Assembly (NCBI RefSeq): GCF_021021415.1
Contig: NZ_JAINWJ010000039.1
Location: 1-64,000, forward strand
Direction of reading: 5' to 3'
Length of the DNA: 64,000 nt
Source: Martelella mediterranea
GTDB taxonomy: Bacteria > Pseudomonadota > Alphaproteobacteria > Rhizobiales > Rhizobiaceae
Shown here: positions 42,949 to 51,908 of the stretch, in pieces
Numbering within the stretch: position 1 is the first letter of the stretch
How the letters are laid out: the number at the start of each line of letters is the position of its first letter
Program-made: the position numbers and the translations under genes
Notes under the pieces: model-generated
Seen by the model: only the letters and a program-made list of their open reading frames with translations
Database searches by the model: none
What the model was told of the DNA's origin: nothing

Positions 42949-44028
42949 ATGTTCAACAAGTTATCCATTCTTACAGCAATGACGGCGGTGGTTCTATTGC
43001 CGTTCGCCGCCCATGCCGAGCAGGTGGTGGTGGCTCATGCGGCCGGCATCAACGGTAACGCCGTGGAGGCAATACTCAAGGACTATTCGGCGGCGACGGG
43101 CGTCGATGCGGTCGGTATTACGATGTCGGACACGGACTATGGCGCCAAGATGCAGCTTGCCGCCAGGACAGGACGCTCCGATTTTGACCTTGCGCTCGGC
43201 GTGACCAGCGATATTTACAATCTGATCCAGCCGCAGGGCGTGTTCACGGCCATCGATATCTCCGGCTGGAACACGGATGTTCTGGACGCGATGAAGGAGG
43301 CCGGGCTGATTGGAGAGGATTACGCCGTCTCGCAGGATACGGCAGCGCTTCTGGTCTATTCCCCGACCTTCGAGGATGATGCGCCGGCCTCTTGGAGCGA
43401 TTTTTTCGATACCGAGAAATGGCCGGGCAACAGGGGCATGGCATCAGGCGGCATGGGCGTTCCGATCAATCTCGAATATGCGCTGATCGCATCAGGCGTT
43501 CAGCCGGATGAACTCTACCCGCTCGATCTTGAAGAGGCTTTTGCCGAACTGGACAGGGTGGCGGACAGCATCGTGCTGTGGGACAATGCGCCCAAGGGCA
43601 TCCAGGATATCGTCAATGGTGATACTGTGATGACATGGTCTTATGCCCCTGCGGCGCTTTCGGCGGTTAAGGCCGGTCAGGACATCAAGCTTGCAGCACC
43701 TCCCGGCACGGCGGTTGCCCGCCAGTACGCCGTGGTCATGGAGGATGCTCCGAATGGCAACGAGGCCGCTCAGCAATTCCTGAAATGGTGGTTCGAACCG
43801 GAACAGCAGGTGAAATACACCGAACTGACCAATTACGGGATTGTCGTGCCGTCGCCGTTGGTCACCGGGAATTTCACCGAGGAGCAGCAGGCCTACATGC
43901 CGTTCTCGGGCAATCACCCGGAAAATTACCGGACGATCAACTACGATTATTACAGTTCGGAGGGCGAATTGGGGCAGAGCAATCTCTCGCTCGTGCTTGA
44001 TGGATGGAACAACTTCCGTGCTCGCTGA
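42949..44028 (+). CDS. PotD-type ABC transporter, periplasmic binding protein
   Basis: Extracellular solute-binding protein of 359 aa in the spermidine/putrescine-iron class. The signal peptide is SILTAMTAVVLLPFAAHA, cleaved before EQVVV. The mature chain has NAVEAILKDYSAATGV, MTWSYAPAALSA and WWFEPEQQVKYTELTNYGIVVPS, typical of PotD-like folds. The ATG at 42949 follows GGAGG. Coupling to a sulfatase gene suggests the ligand is a sulfate ester, perhaps of a small amine or polyol. Confidence 0.87.
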   Translation: MFNKLSILTAMTAVVLLPFAAHAEQVVVAHAAGINGNAVEAILKDYSAATGVDAVGITMSDTDYGAKMQLAARTGRSDFDLALGVTSDIYNLIQPQGVFTAIDISGWNTDVLDAMKEAGLIGEDYAVSQDTAALLVYSPTFEDDAPASWSDFFDTEKWPGNRGMASGGMGVPINLEYALIASGVQPDELYPLDLEEAFAELDRVADSIVLWDNAPKGIQDIVNGDTVMTWSYAPAALSAVKAGQDIKLAAPPGTAVARQYAVVMEDAPNGNEAAQQFLKWWFEPEQQVKYTELTNYGIVVPSPLVTGNFTEEQQAYMPFSGNHPENYRTINYDYYSSEGELGQSNLSLVLDGWNNFRAR

Positions 44029-45805
44029 CCACGCCGGAATATCCGGCCGGCCCTTCGGGGCCGGCCGAGAAGGCGCGCTCCGGTTATGGTTGAACGCCTG
44101 CCTGCATGGGCCGCTTCTGCTCGCATTGCCCGCGATTGTCTTCGTTGGCATCTTCGCCGTCTGGCCGATGGCGCAGTTTCTGTTCGACAGCCTGCGTGAC
44201 GGTCAGTCGTTTTCGCTCATTCAGTTTCAGCGGTTACTGGCAAGTTCGACCTTCTTCGTTGTTCTCGGCAAGACGCTGGTTACCGCCATCACCGTCACGC
44301 TTTGCTGCCTGGTGCTGGCCTACCCTATGGCCTATGCGCTGATGCGGATTCCTGGCCGGCTTAAGTCGGTGATGATCGGCCTTGTCGCGTTGCCCTATCT
44401 CACATCGGTGATCGTGCGTACCTACGCCTGGGCGGCGATCCTTGCCTTGCGTGGACCTGTCAACGAAATGTTGCTTGGACTTGGACTGCTCTCGGAGCCG
44501 CTTCTGCTGGGCCACAGCGATTTCGGCACGATGATCGGCATGATCCACATTCTTCTGCCGATCGCGGTGCTGACATTGTGGTCGGGGATGGAGAAGATCG
44601 ATGCGCAGCAGCGCACAGCGGCCGCCAGCCTTGGGGCATCGCGGATCGAGGAATTCCTGACGGTCACATTGCCGCAGTCGCTTCCTGGTCTCGGGTCGGC
44701 GGCGTCACTTGTCTATATTCTCTCGCTCGGCGCCTATGTTATTCCGCAGACGCTCGGCGGAACGCGTGGTCTGCTGTTCGCGCAGATGCTGGTCGATCAG
44801 GCGACGACGCTTTTGAACTGGAACCTTGCCGCTGCGATGGCCGTGATCATGCTCGTCGCGGCCGCGGTTCCCGCCATGTTCCTCGCTCTTGCCGGCCGGG
44901 TGCGGTTGCGCGGACATACCCATCACGCCATCGGCCCGGTGCAATCGTTGCTTTCGCAGAGCCTGTTTCCCATTCTTGAGCGCGTACCGGAACGGTTTTG
45001 GACATGGGCCTGGCGGATTTCGGCCGGGTTGGTCCTTGCCTTTCTGATCCTGCCGGAACTGGTGATCATTGCGTTTTCCTTTGGACCGGAACGGGATATC
45101 AGCTTCCCTCCCGCCTATTTCACCCTGCAGGGATATATCCATACGCTCTCCGATCCGAGTTGGATGCAGCCGCTTCAGCGCAGCGTCGTCTATGCGGCGA
45201 TTGACGCGCTGCTGGCCACGGCGCTTGGCGCGCTGGCAGCCTATGGCTTTGCGCGCAGCCGGCCTCGCTGGGGCCAGGCAGGGACTGCGCTTCTCGTTAT
45301 TCCCATTGTGTTGCCGGAGATCGTGATCGCGATCAGCTATTTCATCTTTGCCAACCGCATCGGTCTGTCCGGTTCGGCGGCTGGCGTGATCCTTGGGCAG
45401 GGCGCCGCTGCGGTCGGACTGGTGGTTGTCATTCTCTCGGGTGTGGTTCGCCAGCTTGATGAGAATATCGAATACGCGGCACTGATGTGCGGCGCTTCGC
45501 GCTTGCGAACCGTGCGAGAAATCGTGCTGCCGATGATTGCGCCCGGCTTGCTTGTCGGCTTTGTCTACGGCTTTCTCCATGCCTTCGACAATCTGGTTCT
45601 GCCGCTCTTCATTACAGGACAAAAACCGACCGTTACCGTGCGCATGTTTCTTTCTTTGCAAGAGGAACTGACATCCGCGCCGGCCGTCATCGCTTCGATT
45701 CTCATTGCAGTGCTGGTCATCGGTTTGACGGTGGCCCTGGCTCTTGCGCGTCGCAACGGCGGCTTCGGTCTGCCGCTTTCGGCGGCCGACTTACGAAAGG
45801 ACTGA
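44000..45805 (+). CDS. fused PotB-PotC-type permease
   Basis: Single 600-residue membrane protein containing two complete MetI-type permease domains. Domain 1 (about residues 30-310) has MRIPGRLKSVMIGLVALPYLTSVIVRTYAW and the coupling loop AAASLGASRIEEFLTVTLPQSLPG. Domain 2 (about 330-600) has IVLPEIVIAISYF and AALMCGASRLRTVREIVLPMIAPG. Each has about six membrane helices. The start is uncertain: ATG at 44000 overlaps the binding-protein gene and puts a strong hairpin inside the coding region. A TTG at 44090, past the hairpin, would give 571 aa and fit the gene pattern seen elsewhere in this window. Confidence 0.88.
   Translation: MDGTTSVLADHAGISGRPFGAGREGALRLWLNACLHGPLLLALPAIVFVGIFAVWPMAQFLFDSLRDGQSFSLIQFQRLLASSTFFVVLGKTLVTAITVTLCCLVLAYPMAYALMRIPGRLKSVMIGLVALPYLTSVIVRTYAWAAILALRGPVNEMLLGLGLLSEPLLLGHSDFGTMIGMIHILLPIAVLTLWSGMEKIDAQQRTAAASLGASRIEEFLTVTLPQSLPGLGSAASLVYILSLGAYVIPQTLGGTRGLLFAQMLVDQATTLLNWNLAAAMAVIMLVAAAVPAMFLALAGRVRLRGHTHHAIGPVQSLLSQSLFPILERVPERFWTWAWRISAGLVLAFLILPELVIIAFSFGPERDISFPPAYFTLQGYIHTLSDPSWMQPLQRSVVYAAIDALLATALGALAAYGFARSRPRWGQAGTALLVIPIVLPEIVIAISYFIFANRIGLSGSAAGVILGQGAAAVGLVVVILSGVVRQLDENIEYAALMCGASRLRTVREIVLPMIAPGLLVGFVYGFLHAFDNLVLPLFITGQKPTVTVRMFLSLQEELTSAPAVIASILIAVLVIGLTVALALARRNGGFGLPLSAADLRKD
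44044..44067 (+). promoter_or_regulatory. TTCG-tetraloop hairpin after the binding-protein gene
   Basis: CGGCCGGCCC (44044-44053) pairs perfectly with GGGCCGGCCG (44058-44067), closed by a TTCG loop, 16 bases after the binding-protein stop. It corresponds in place to the hairpins of the other transporter operons and argues for the later permease start. Confidence 0.75.
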
Positions 45806-45807
45806 TC

Positions 45808-46926
45808 ATGTCTGAGATCAATATATCGGTTGAAGTTGACCGAGGTGATCGCGAGCCGCAACCGGACTTCGTCAAGCTGGAGCGCATCCGCAAACATTAC
45901 GGGTCTGTTGTGGCGCTTGACGACGTGTCGCTCGACATTCGCGAGGGCGAATTCGTCACGTTGCTCGGCCCTTCCGGTTCCGGCAAGACGACCTGCCTTC
46001 GCGCCATAGCCGGCATGATGACGCCCGACGGTGGAAAGCTCTCGATCGCGGGACGGGACCTGTCGTCAGTGCCGATGAATCGACGCAATATCGGCATGGT
46101 GTTTCAGAACTACTCGCTTTTTCCGCATCTGACAGTGGCACAGAATGTCGGCTATCCCTTGCGTGTACGTCGGATCGGGCGGTCCGAGGCGCAGGCGCGT
46201 GTCGAGCGCGCGCTTTCCCTCGTTCGCCTTGATACGTATGGGGACCGCCGTCCTGCGGAATTGTCTGGCGGCCAGCAGCAACGCATAGCTTTGGCGCGTG
46301 CCGTTGTATTCGAGCCGGATGTGCTTCTCCTCGATGAGCCGCTTTCAGCTCTCGACCGGGTGCTGCGCGAGGAAATGCAGTTGGAGTTGCGGCGAATTCA
46401 CCGGGAAATCGGAACCACGATGGTCTGCGTCACCCATGACCGGACGGAGGCTTTGACGATGTCGGAACGCGTTGTTGTCATGCGCGACGGGCGGATCGTG
46501 CAGGATGCGCCGCCCGAGCAGATCTACCTCCAGCCTGAATCCCGCTTTGTAGCCGAATTCCTTGGCGAGGTGAATATCGTTGCGATGACCGCGAGCAATG
46601 ACGGCAGGCCTTTTCAGGACGAAGCGGGACGTACGCTGGCGCTTGAGCCGTCATCTCCCGCCGGAAGCAACGGCGCGGTCGATCTCGTGGTGCGCGTGGA
46701 ACATGTCGGACTGAAGCCGGCAAAAGAGGCGGTCGACGACGGACACCGGTGGCGCGGCGAAATCCGTGAGGCGTTGTTCCTCGGCGATGCCGTTCGCATG
46801 GTGGTCGACTGCCATCCCCATGTATTGGTCGCGCGCCTTCCGATCGAGCGTGCAATCGGTTTGAAGCCTGGCGATATCGTCGACATCGACCTGGCGATGC
46901 GCATGCCCATGGTGTTTGCCCGATAG
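45808..46926 (+). CDS. PotA-type ABC transporter ATPase
   Basis: ATPase of 372 aa, ATG at 45808 two bases after the permease stop. It has Walker A GPSGSGKTT (about residues 53-61), FQNYSLFPHL, the signature LSGGQQQRIALARA, Walker B VLLLDEPLSALD and the H-loop VTHDRTEALT, followed by a TOBE domain (RVEHVGLKP, EALFLGDAVR). A 25-residue acidic N-terminal extension precedes the ABC domain. It completes the sulfatase-linked transporter. An IS6 remnant begins within about 80 bases of its stop. Confidence 0.92.
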   Translation: MSEINISVEVDRGDREPQPDFVKLERIRKHYGSVVALDDVSLDIREGEFVTLLGPSGSGKTTCLRAIAGMMTPDGGKLSIAGRDLSSVPMNRRNIGMVFQNYSLFPHLTVAQNVGYPLRVRRIGRSEAQARVERALSLVRLDTYGDRRPAELSGGQQQRIALARAVVFEPDVLLLDEPLSALDRVLREEMQLELRRIHREIGTTMVCVTHDRTEALTMSERVVVMRDGRIVQDAPPEQIYLQPESRFVAEFLGEVNIVAMTASNDGRPFQDEAGRTLALEPSSPAGSNGAVDLVVRVEHVGLKPAKEAVDDGHRWRGEIREALFLGDAVRMVVDCHPHVLVARLPIERAIGLKPGDIVDIDLAMRMPMVFAR

Positions 46927-47002
46927 TGAAGGGTTTATTTTTCGTCGGGACTACGAAGACGGATGGGCTCCTATTTATACCAACGGTTATTGAAAATGAC
47001 CG

Positions 47003-47368
47003 ATGGCTGCCAAACGCCTTATGCGAAAGCTTATGAAAGGACAGGGGCATTCACCCCGCGTCATGATCACCGACAAGTTGCGATCCTATGGCGCGGCAAA
47101 GCGCGATATCATGCCTGGCGTCGAGCATCGCTCGCACAAAGGCCTGAACAACCGGGCGGAGAATTCCCATCAGCCGACACGACGGCGAGAACGGATCATG
47201 AAGGGTTTCAAGTCAGCCCGACATCTCCAACTGCTCGTTTCAATTCATGACCCCGTCGCAAATCTCTTTCACATTCCACGCCACAATATTCCCTCCGATC
47301 ATCACCGCGAACTGAGAACCGCAGCCATGCTTATGTGGAATGAGATCGCACGCCTGCAGGCAGCATAA
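47003..47368 (+). pseudogene. IS6-family transposase remnant (C-terminal half)
   Basis: Encodes the C-terminal half of an IS6-type DDE transposase: MITDKLRSYGAAKRDI (second catalytic Asp), HKGLNNRAENSHQPTRRRERIMKGFKS (catalytic Glu) and the C-terminus ELRTAAMLMWNEIARLQAA. The N-terminal half with the first Asp is missing and a stop lies directly upstream. The putative right terminal repeat, ending TTTACGATGCC, is at about 47407-47420. It belongs to a different IS6 lineage from the intact copy at 11691, whose C-terminal sequence differs. Confidence 0.85.
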
Positions 47369-47613
47369 GCGAGAGCGGTGGGCGAGGCTTTTGACCGGGG
47401 TCTTTTAACTTTACGATGCCAATCGTTTCGCTCGGCAATAGCCCGGTGCTCACGGCATCCGCGCCGGATCCGAAGAGTGAGGCCGTCGCCGAGGAAGTCG
47501 CGCCGCATTTGCAGGCGCCTGTTCGTTAGACAGAGAAGAGCTTCCGTTTGGCGACGCGCGAGAGTTTTGGAGCACGTTATAGTCTCGAGAACGCTTGACT
47601 CTGGATCACGTCT

Positions 47614-47648
47614 TTCGTAAAACGATATACATAAAACGATTCACGTTA
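47614..47648. promoter_or_regulatory. candidate LacI operators upstream of the module F regulator
   Basis: Two short LacI-like dyads lie before the regulator: TCGT-AAA-ACGA (about 47615-47625) and AACG-ATTCA-CGTT (about 47635-47647), just ahead of the GGGAGGA ribosome site. A TTGACT at 47595-47600 may be a -35 element, but no -10 at good spacing is visible. Confidence 0.45.
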
Positions 47649-47662
47649 TTTGGGAGGAATGC

Positions 47663-48649
47663 GTGTCGGTAACGATCAAGCAGGTCGCCGAATATGCCGG
47701 TGTATCTGCGGCAACGGTTTCCAATGTGCTCAGCGAATCTAAGCCTGTGCGTGAGGAATCGCGTCGCAAGGTGGTTGCCGCCGTGAAGGCGCTGAACTAT
47801 CGCGCGAACCCGGCAGCGTCGCTGTTGCGTTCAGGAAAGTCAAACGTGATCGGCGCAATCGTGCCCAACATCCAGAATCCGTTTTTTTCAGCGATGCTTG
47901 CCGCAATCGAGCGCCATTGCGGCCGCGATGGCTATGACCTGATCGTCGCCTCTTCCAATGATGATGAAGCGACGGAGATAGCGCGGGTCCGATCGTTGCT
48001 GACTTGGCGTCCCGCCGGTCTGTTCGCCATTCCTTGTAGTAGAAATTTTCGCAGCCAGGATCTGATAACGACAGCCAATGTTCCACTCGTTCTTGCAGAC
48101 CGGTGTATTGACGGACAAAACGCGGATTTCGTTGAAATTGACAACCGGCTTGCTGGGAGAATGGCCGCTAAGCATCTGATGAAACTTGGACATTCCCGTA
48201 TAGCCGTGGTGGCGCCTTCATTCACGGTGGACAACGTCAAGGAGCGTCTTGCTGCGATGACCGATGAGCTGGGGCAGCCGGCCGTACAGATCCAGATCGG
48301 TCACGCGGACAGCAGACTAAGTGTAGACGAGGTGGCTGCCCGCTGGATGGATGATTGTACGGCTGTCGTGGCCTTCACCAATTCCGCCACGCTGATGGCG
48401 CTGGCCGCACTGCGCCATCTCGGGCGCAGGGTGCCGGATGATGTCTCGCTGGTCGGCTTTGACGACTACGACTGGATGGCAGTGGCCGGTCCGTCAATTA
48501 CGGCCATCCGGCAGCCGGTCCGGGAGATGGCTCAGTTCGCCTGGGATAGCCTGCGCATGCGGATAAAGGGCGGAGAGAACCTGAATACCCACACCATGCA
48601 TCGGCCCGAACTCATTATCAGAGAATCTACCGCACCGGCCTCGCGCTGA
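47663..48649 (+). CDS. LacI-family regulator of module F
   Basis: Regulator of 328 aa, GTG start at 47663 behind GGGAGGA. The HTH at residues 4-23 (IKQVAEYAGVSAATVSNVLS) and hinge (NPAASLLRSGKS) precede a periplasmic-binding-protein-like sensor domain (IGAIVPNIQNPFFSAML, LADRCIDG, HLMKLGHSRIAVVA, VGFDDYDW). Gene order LacI, binding protein, permeases, epimerase resembles psicose-utilisation loci of Agrobacterium, so a ketose inducer is possible. Confidence 0.9.
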   Translation: MSVTIKQVAEYAGVSAATVSNVLSESKPVREESRRKVVAAVKALNYRANPAASLLRSGKSNVIGAIVPNIQNPFFSAMLAAIERHCGRDGYDLIVASSNDDEATEIARVRSLLTWRPAGLFAIPCSRNFRSQDLITTANVPLVLADRCIDGQNADFVEIDNRLAGRMAAKHLMKLGHSRIAVVAPSFTVDNVKERLAAMTDELGQPAVQIQIGHADSRLSVDEVAARWMDDCTAVVAFTNSATLMALAALRHLGRRVPDDVSLVGFDDYDWMAVAGPSITAIRQPVREMAQFAWDSLRMRIKGGENLNTHTMHRPELIIRESTAPASR

Positions 48650-48665
48650 GACCGGGCATAACCGA

Positions 48666-48681
48666 CGAGGGGCATCCCTCG
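48666..48681 (+). promoter_or_regulatory. short hairpin between regulator and binding-protein genes
   Basis: CGAGGG (48666-48671) pairs with CCCTCG (48676-48681) around GCAT, followed by AACTTTT. It is a weak attenuator-like structure before the ribosome site of the binding-protein gene. Confidence 0.45.
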
Positions 48682-48699
48682 AACTTTTGGGAGGAAAAT

Positions 48700-50034
48700 A
48701 TGAAACGATTTACGCAAAAGGCTGTCTTAACAGCGCTGACGGTGTTTTCCGCGCAGGCGCTGCACGCACAGGATATCGATTGGTCGTCCGAGTTGGGCAA
48801 TCTCGATGGAACCAGTCTGGTGATCTCGACCATTACCGACCCGTTCATCGACTCGATGGAAGAGACGATGCCCGAGTTCACGGCCCTGACCGGCGCCGAG
48901 GTGACGATCGACGGCTTTGGCTACGATGCGCTTCACGACCGTCAGCTTCTGGGATGCTCGCAAAACGACGGTAGCACCGACGTATTGGTGATCGACGGCA
49001 TCTGGATGGGTGAATTCGTTGAAGCCGGATGCCTTGAGCCCCTCGACGATCGCATCGCAGCGGACGAAGATCGTTTCGCCTGGGATGACTTCGTTGCCGA
49101 TGGCGCGACGCAGGCCAGTTGGAACGGCACGCGATACTGCGCGCCGATCGGCATTTACTATGGTCTCATGTTCTACCGGACCGATCTCTTCGAAGCGGCA
49201 GGGCTTGAGGTGCCGGAGACCTTTGACGAGTTGAAGGAAGCTGCTGCCTTCTTTACCGACAATCCTGACTTTCCCGGCGTTTATGGCTATGCGATGAACA
49301 ATCAGCGCGGCGCTGCAGCTGGGCAGCAATACTTTGAATGGGCTTTCTCCGCCGGCGTGTCGCCATGGAAATCCAACACGGTTGGCGCGGAAAATCCCTA
49401 TGCCGATCTGACGCCGACCATGAACGGAGAGCGCTCTGTCGAGCTTGTACAGTTCTTCAAGGACATGACGGCTTATGGTCCCCCCGGCGTTGAGAGCTAC
49501 GCATGGGACGAGCGCGCGACAGGCTTTGCCAATGGCTCGCTGGCGATGATCAACGACTGGTCGGTTCGCGCGCAGATCGCCGAAGATCCGGCAACCAGTC
49601 AGATTTCCGGCAAATTCGCCGCCGCGTTGATGCCGCACGCCGAAGGCGAGAAGACGATATCGCCAGTCGGCGGTTGGGTCATGTGCATGAATGCCCATAG
49701 CGAGCAGAAAGACGCCGCCTGGGACCTGATCCGCTGGTTCTCGAGCCCGGAGGTTCACAAGGAATTCGTTCTGGCCGGCGGACCGCCGAGCCGCGTGTCT
49801 GCCATGGAAGACGCCGACATTCAGGCGAAATGGCCGTGGACCGTTCAGCTCAATGAGGCACGCCAGACCGCATGGGCCGAAGGTCGGCCGCGTCACCCGC
49901 TGACCTTCCAGCTCATCGATGAGACCGGCGTCGAGGTCAACCGCGCCATCATCGGCGAAAAGACCCCGCAGCAGGCGATGGACGATGCCAATGCGCAGGC
50001 GGAAAAGATGCTGCAGCGCGCTGGTCTGCTCTAG
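48700..50034 (+). CDS. CUT1 ABC transporter, periplasmic binding protein
   Basis: Solute-binding protein family 1, 444 aa, ATG at 48700 after GGGAGG. The signal peptide (VLTALTVFSAQALHA) is cleaved before QDIDW. It has LVISTITDPFIDSMEETMPEFTALTGAEV near the N-terminus and aromatic segments (YCAPIGIYYGLMFYRTDLF, FANGSLAMINDW, GGWVMCMN) that usually line the sugar cleft. It precedes two permease genes of module F. Ligand likely a polyol or ketose, by context. Confidence 0.88.
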   Translation: MKRFTQKAVLTALTVFSAQALHAQDIDWSSELGNLDGTSLVISTITDPFIDSMEETMPEFTALTGAEVTIDGFGYDALHDRQLLGCSQNDGSTDVLVIDGIWMGEFVEAGCLEPLDDRIAADEDRFAWDDFVADGATQASWNGTRYCAPIGIYYGLMFYRTDLFEAAGLEVPETFDELKEAAAFFTDNPDFPGVYGYAMNNQRGAAAGQQYFEWAFSAGVSPWKSNTVGAENPYADLTPTMNGERSVELVQFFKDMTAYGPPGVESYAWDERATGFANGSLAMINDWSVRAQIAEDPATSQISGKFAAALMPHAEGEKTISPVGGWVMCMNAHSEQKDAAWDLIRWFSSPEVHKEFVLAGGPPSRVSAMEDADIQAKWPWTVQLNEARQTAWAEGRPRHPLTFQLIDETGVEVNRAIIGEKTPQQAMDDANAQAEKMLQRAGLL

Positions 50035-50051
50035 GCTTCACCAAAACCAGA

Positions 50052-50077
50052 CAGAGCGGCGCCTGGTGCGCCCTCTG
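50052..50077 (+). promoter_or_regulatory. intercistronic stem-loop after the binding-protein gene
   Basis: CAGAG (50052-50056) and GGCGC (50058-50062), with one bulged C between, pair with GCGCC and CTCTG (50068-50077) around CTGGT. It is followed by TTCCCC. It lies 17 bases after the binding-protein stop. Confidence 0.6.
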
Positions 50078-50113
50078 TTCCCCTCTCATGCCTGACCTGC
50101 CAAGGAGATCCGC

Positions 50114-51085
50114 ATGTCTCGCGGAACCGCCAACCCTTCGCTGGATAGCCGTTCCTCCGTTCTGTCTAGAGGGGAGGGCTCTGCCACGATGCGCCACGGC
50201 CGCAAGCGCTGGTGGTCGCGCGATGACGTCCAGCAACCGGCATTTCTGTGGCCGCCGCTGTTGTTCCTGCTGCTTCTGACGCTGTTTCCATTCGTCTACT
50301 CGGTGTGGCTCAGTCTTCATTATGTGCGTCTCACGCGGCTCGACAACAAGGTGTTCGCAGGGCTTCAGAACTATATCGACCTGTTCCAGGACGAGATTTT
50401 TATCAGCGCCATTCGCAACACCCTGTTGCTTGCCGGTGCCACCCTGACCATCGAGTTGATCCTCGGTTTTGCCATTGCCAAAGTGTTCTACGAACTGGCG
50501 CATCGGCCCTGGGTGAATTCGCTGCGATCCGCGTATCTCGTGCCTATGATGGTCACCCCGATCACCATCGGCGTCATTGCCAATTATGTCATGAACCCGC
50601 AACTGGGCATCATCAATCAGTTGCTTGCAAGCCTCGGGATCGATCCTGTCAGCTGGTTCGGCGATCCGATGATGGCAAAGCTTTCAATCCTGCTGATCAA
50701 TGTCTGGCAATGGACGCCCTTCGTGGCGGTGCTGCTTCTCGCCGGCCTGATGTCCGTGCGCCACGATGTGCTTGAGGCCGCCCGCGTCGACGGGGCCCGC
50801 TGGTATCATATAACAGCGTTCATCGAGATTCCCTCGATCCTGGCGATTGCCCTCCTAGCCGTCATCTTGCGGTTGATCGAGATCCTGCGCTTTTTCGATA
50901 TCGTCTACATCACCACCCGCGGCGGTCCGAGCGATGCGACGATGGTGATGACACTGTTCACGTACCAGCAGGAATTTCAGTACTTCCAGGTCGGGCTTGG
51001 CTCTGCGTCCGCCGTCATCATCCTTGCCATGTCGATCGTCATCACAACATTCGCCGTGGCGCTTCTGCGGAGGATCGAGCAATGA
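50114..51085 (+). CDS. CUT1 ABC transporter permease (MalF type)
   Basis: Inner-membrane permease of 323 aa, ATG at 50114 after AAGGAGA. A polar N-terminal tail of about 45 residues precedes the first helix (LLFLLLLTLFPFVYSVWLSL). EAA loop: DVLEAARVDGARWYHITAFIEIPSI, then RFFDIVYITTRGGPSDATM. The stop overlaps the next start (ATGA). Confidence 0.9.
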   Translation: MSRGTANPSLDSRSSVLSRGEGSATMRHGRKRWWSRDDVQQPAFLWPPLLFLLLLTLFPFVYSVWLSLHYVRLTRLDNKVFAGLQNYIDLFQDEIFISAIRNTLLLAGATLTIELILGFAIAKVFYELAHRPWVNSLRSAYLVPMMVTPITIGVIANYVMNPQLGIINQLLASLGIDPVSWFGDPMMAKLSILLINVWQWTPFVAVLLLAGLMSVRHDVLEAARVDGARWYHITAFIEIPSILAIALLAVILRLIEILRFFDIVYITTRGGPSDATMVMTLFTYQQEFQYFQVGLGSASAVIILAMSIVITTFAVALLRRIEQ

Positions 51086-51903
51086 GACGTGCCGTCTGGA
51101 AAGACGCGATCCTCGTCATGGTCGCACTCGGCGTGACGTTATTTTCCCTCGCTCCGCTGCTCTGGATGTTCCTCGGCGCCTTCAAGACGACTGCACAGAT
51201 GATTGCCGTTCCCCCGGTCTGGGCGGTTGATTTTACCTACTTCAAGAACTTCATCGACCTGTTTGCTACTTACTGGCCAAACATGCGCAACTCGCTGGTC
51301 GTAACCGTGGGAACCACGATCCTTGCGCTGGTTCTTGCGCTTCCGGTGGCATTCGCACTGGTGAATTTCAGGCTGAAGCGCCGCAACTTTCTTGCCGACT
51401 GGATTCTGTCGACCCGCATGATGCCGCCCATAGCTGCCGCCGTTCCGCTGTTCATCATATTCAACGGTCTCGGCATTCTCGACAGCATCCCGGCGCTGAT
51501 CATAGCCTATGCGGGCTTCAACATGCCCTTTGCCATCTGGGTATCGATGTCCTTCCTGAAGCAGGTTCCGAAAGAGCTGATTGAAGCTGCTCGCCTGGAA
51601 GGCTGCTCCTGGTTCCAGATACTGATGCTGATCGCCATACCGCTCAGTCTCTCCGGCATCGCCGTGGTCGCCACGTTCGTCTTCATTTTTGCCTGGAATG
51701 AGTTCCTCCTGGCGCTGTTCCTCAGCGGCGGCTCGTCCCGAACCTTCCCGGTTACCATCTCGTCCTTCATCGGGACGGGTCGGATTTATTGGGAATACAT
51801 CGCTGCCGCTACGGTCGTGCAGTGCGTTCCCCCCATCGTCTTCGCTTTCGCCATGCAGCGACACATCGTGTCCGGCATGACGATGGGCGCCATAAAGGAT
51901 TGA
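51082..51903 (+). CDS. CUT1 ABC transporter permease (MalG type)
   Basis: Inner-membrane permease of 273 aa with LFSLAPLLWMFLGAFKT, STRMMPPIAAAVPLFIIF and the EAA loop VPKELIEAARLEGCSWFQILMLIAIPLS. It is translationally coupled to the preceding permease by a four-base overlap. Partner ATPase is at 53598, after two enzyme genes. Confidence 0.9.
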   Translation: MRRAVWKDAILVMVALGVTLFSLAPLLWMFLGAFKTTAQMIAVPPVWAVDFTYFKNFIDLFATYWPNMRNSLVVTVGTTILALVLALPVAFALVNFRLKRRNFLADWILSTRMMPPIAAAVPLFIIFNGLGILDSIPALIIAYAGFNMPFAIWVSMSFLKQVPKELIEAARLEGCSWFQILMLIAIPLSLSGIAVVATFVFIFAWNEFLLALFLSGGSSRTFPVTISSFIGTGRIYWEYIAAATVVQCVPPIVFAFAMQRHIVSGMTMGAIKD

Positions 51904-51908
51904 TACCC

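Noticed and set aside
47378..47620. Arg-rich open frame after the IS6 remnant
   Set aside because: Extreme arginine content and lack of any motif indicate a shadow frame in IS-derived sequence.
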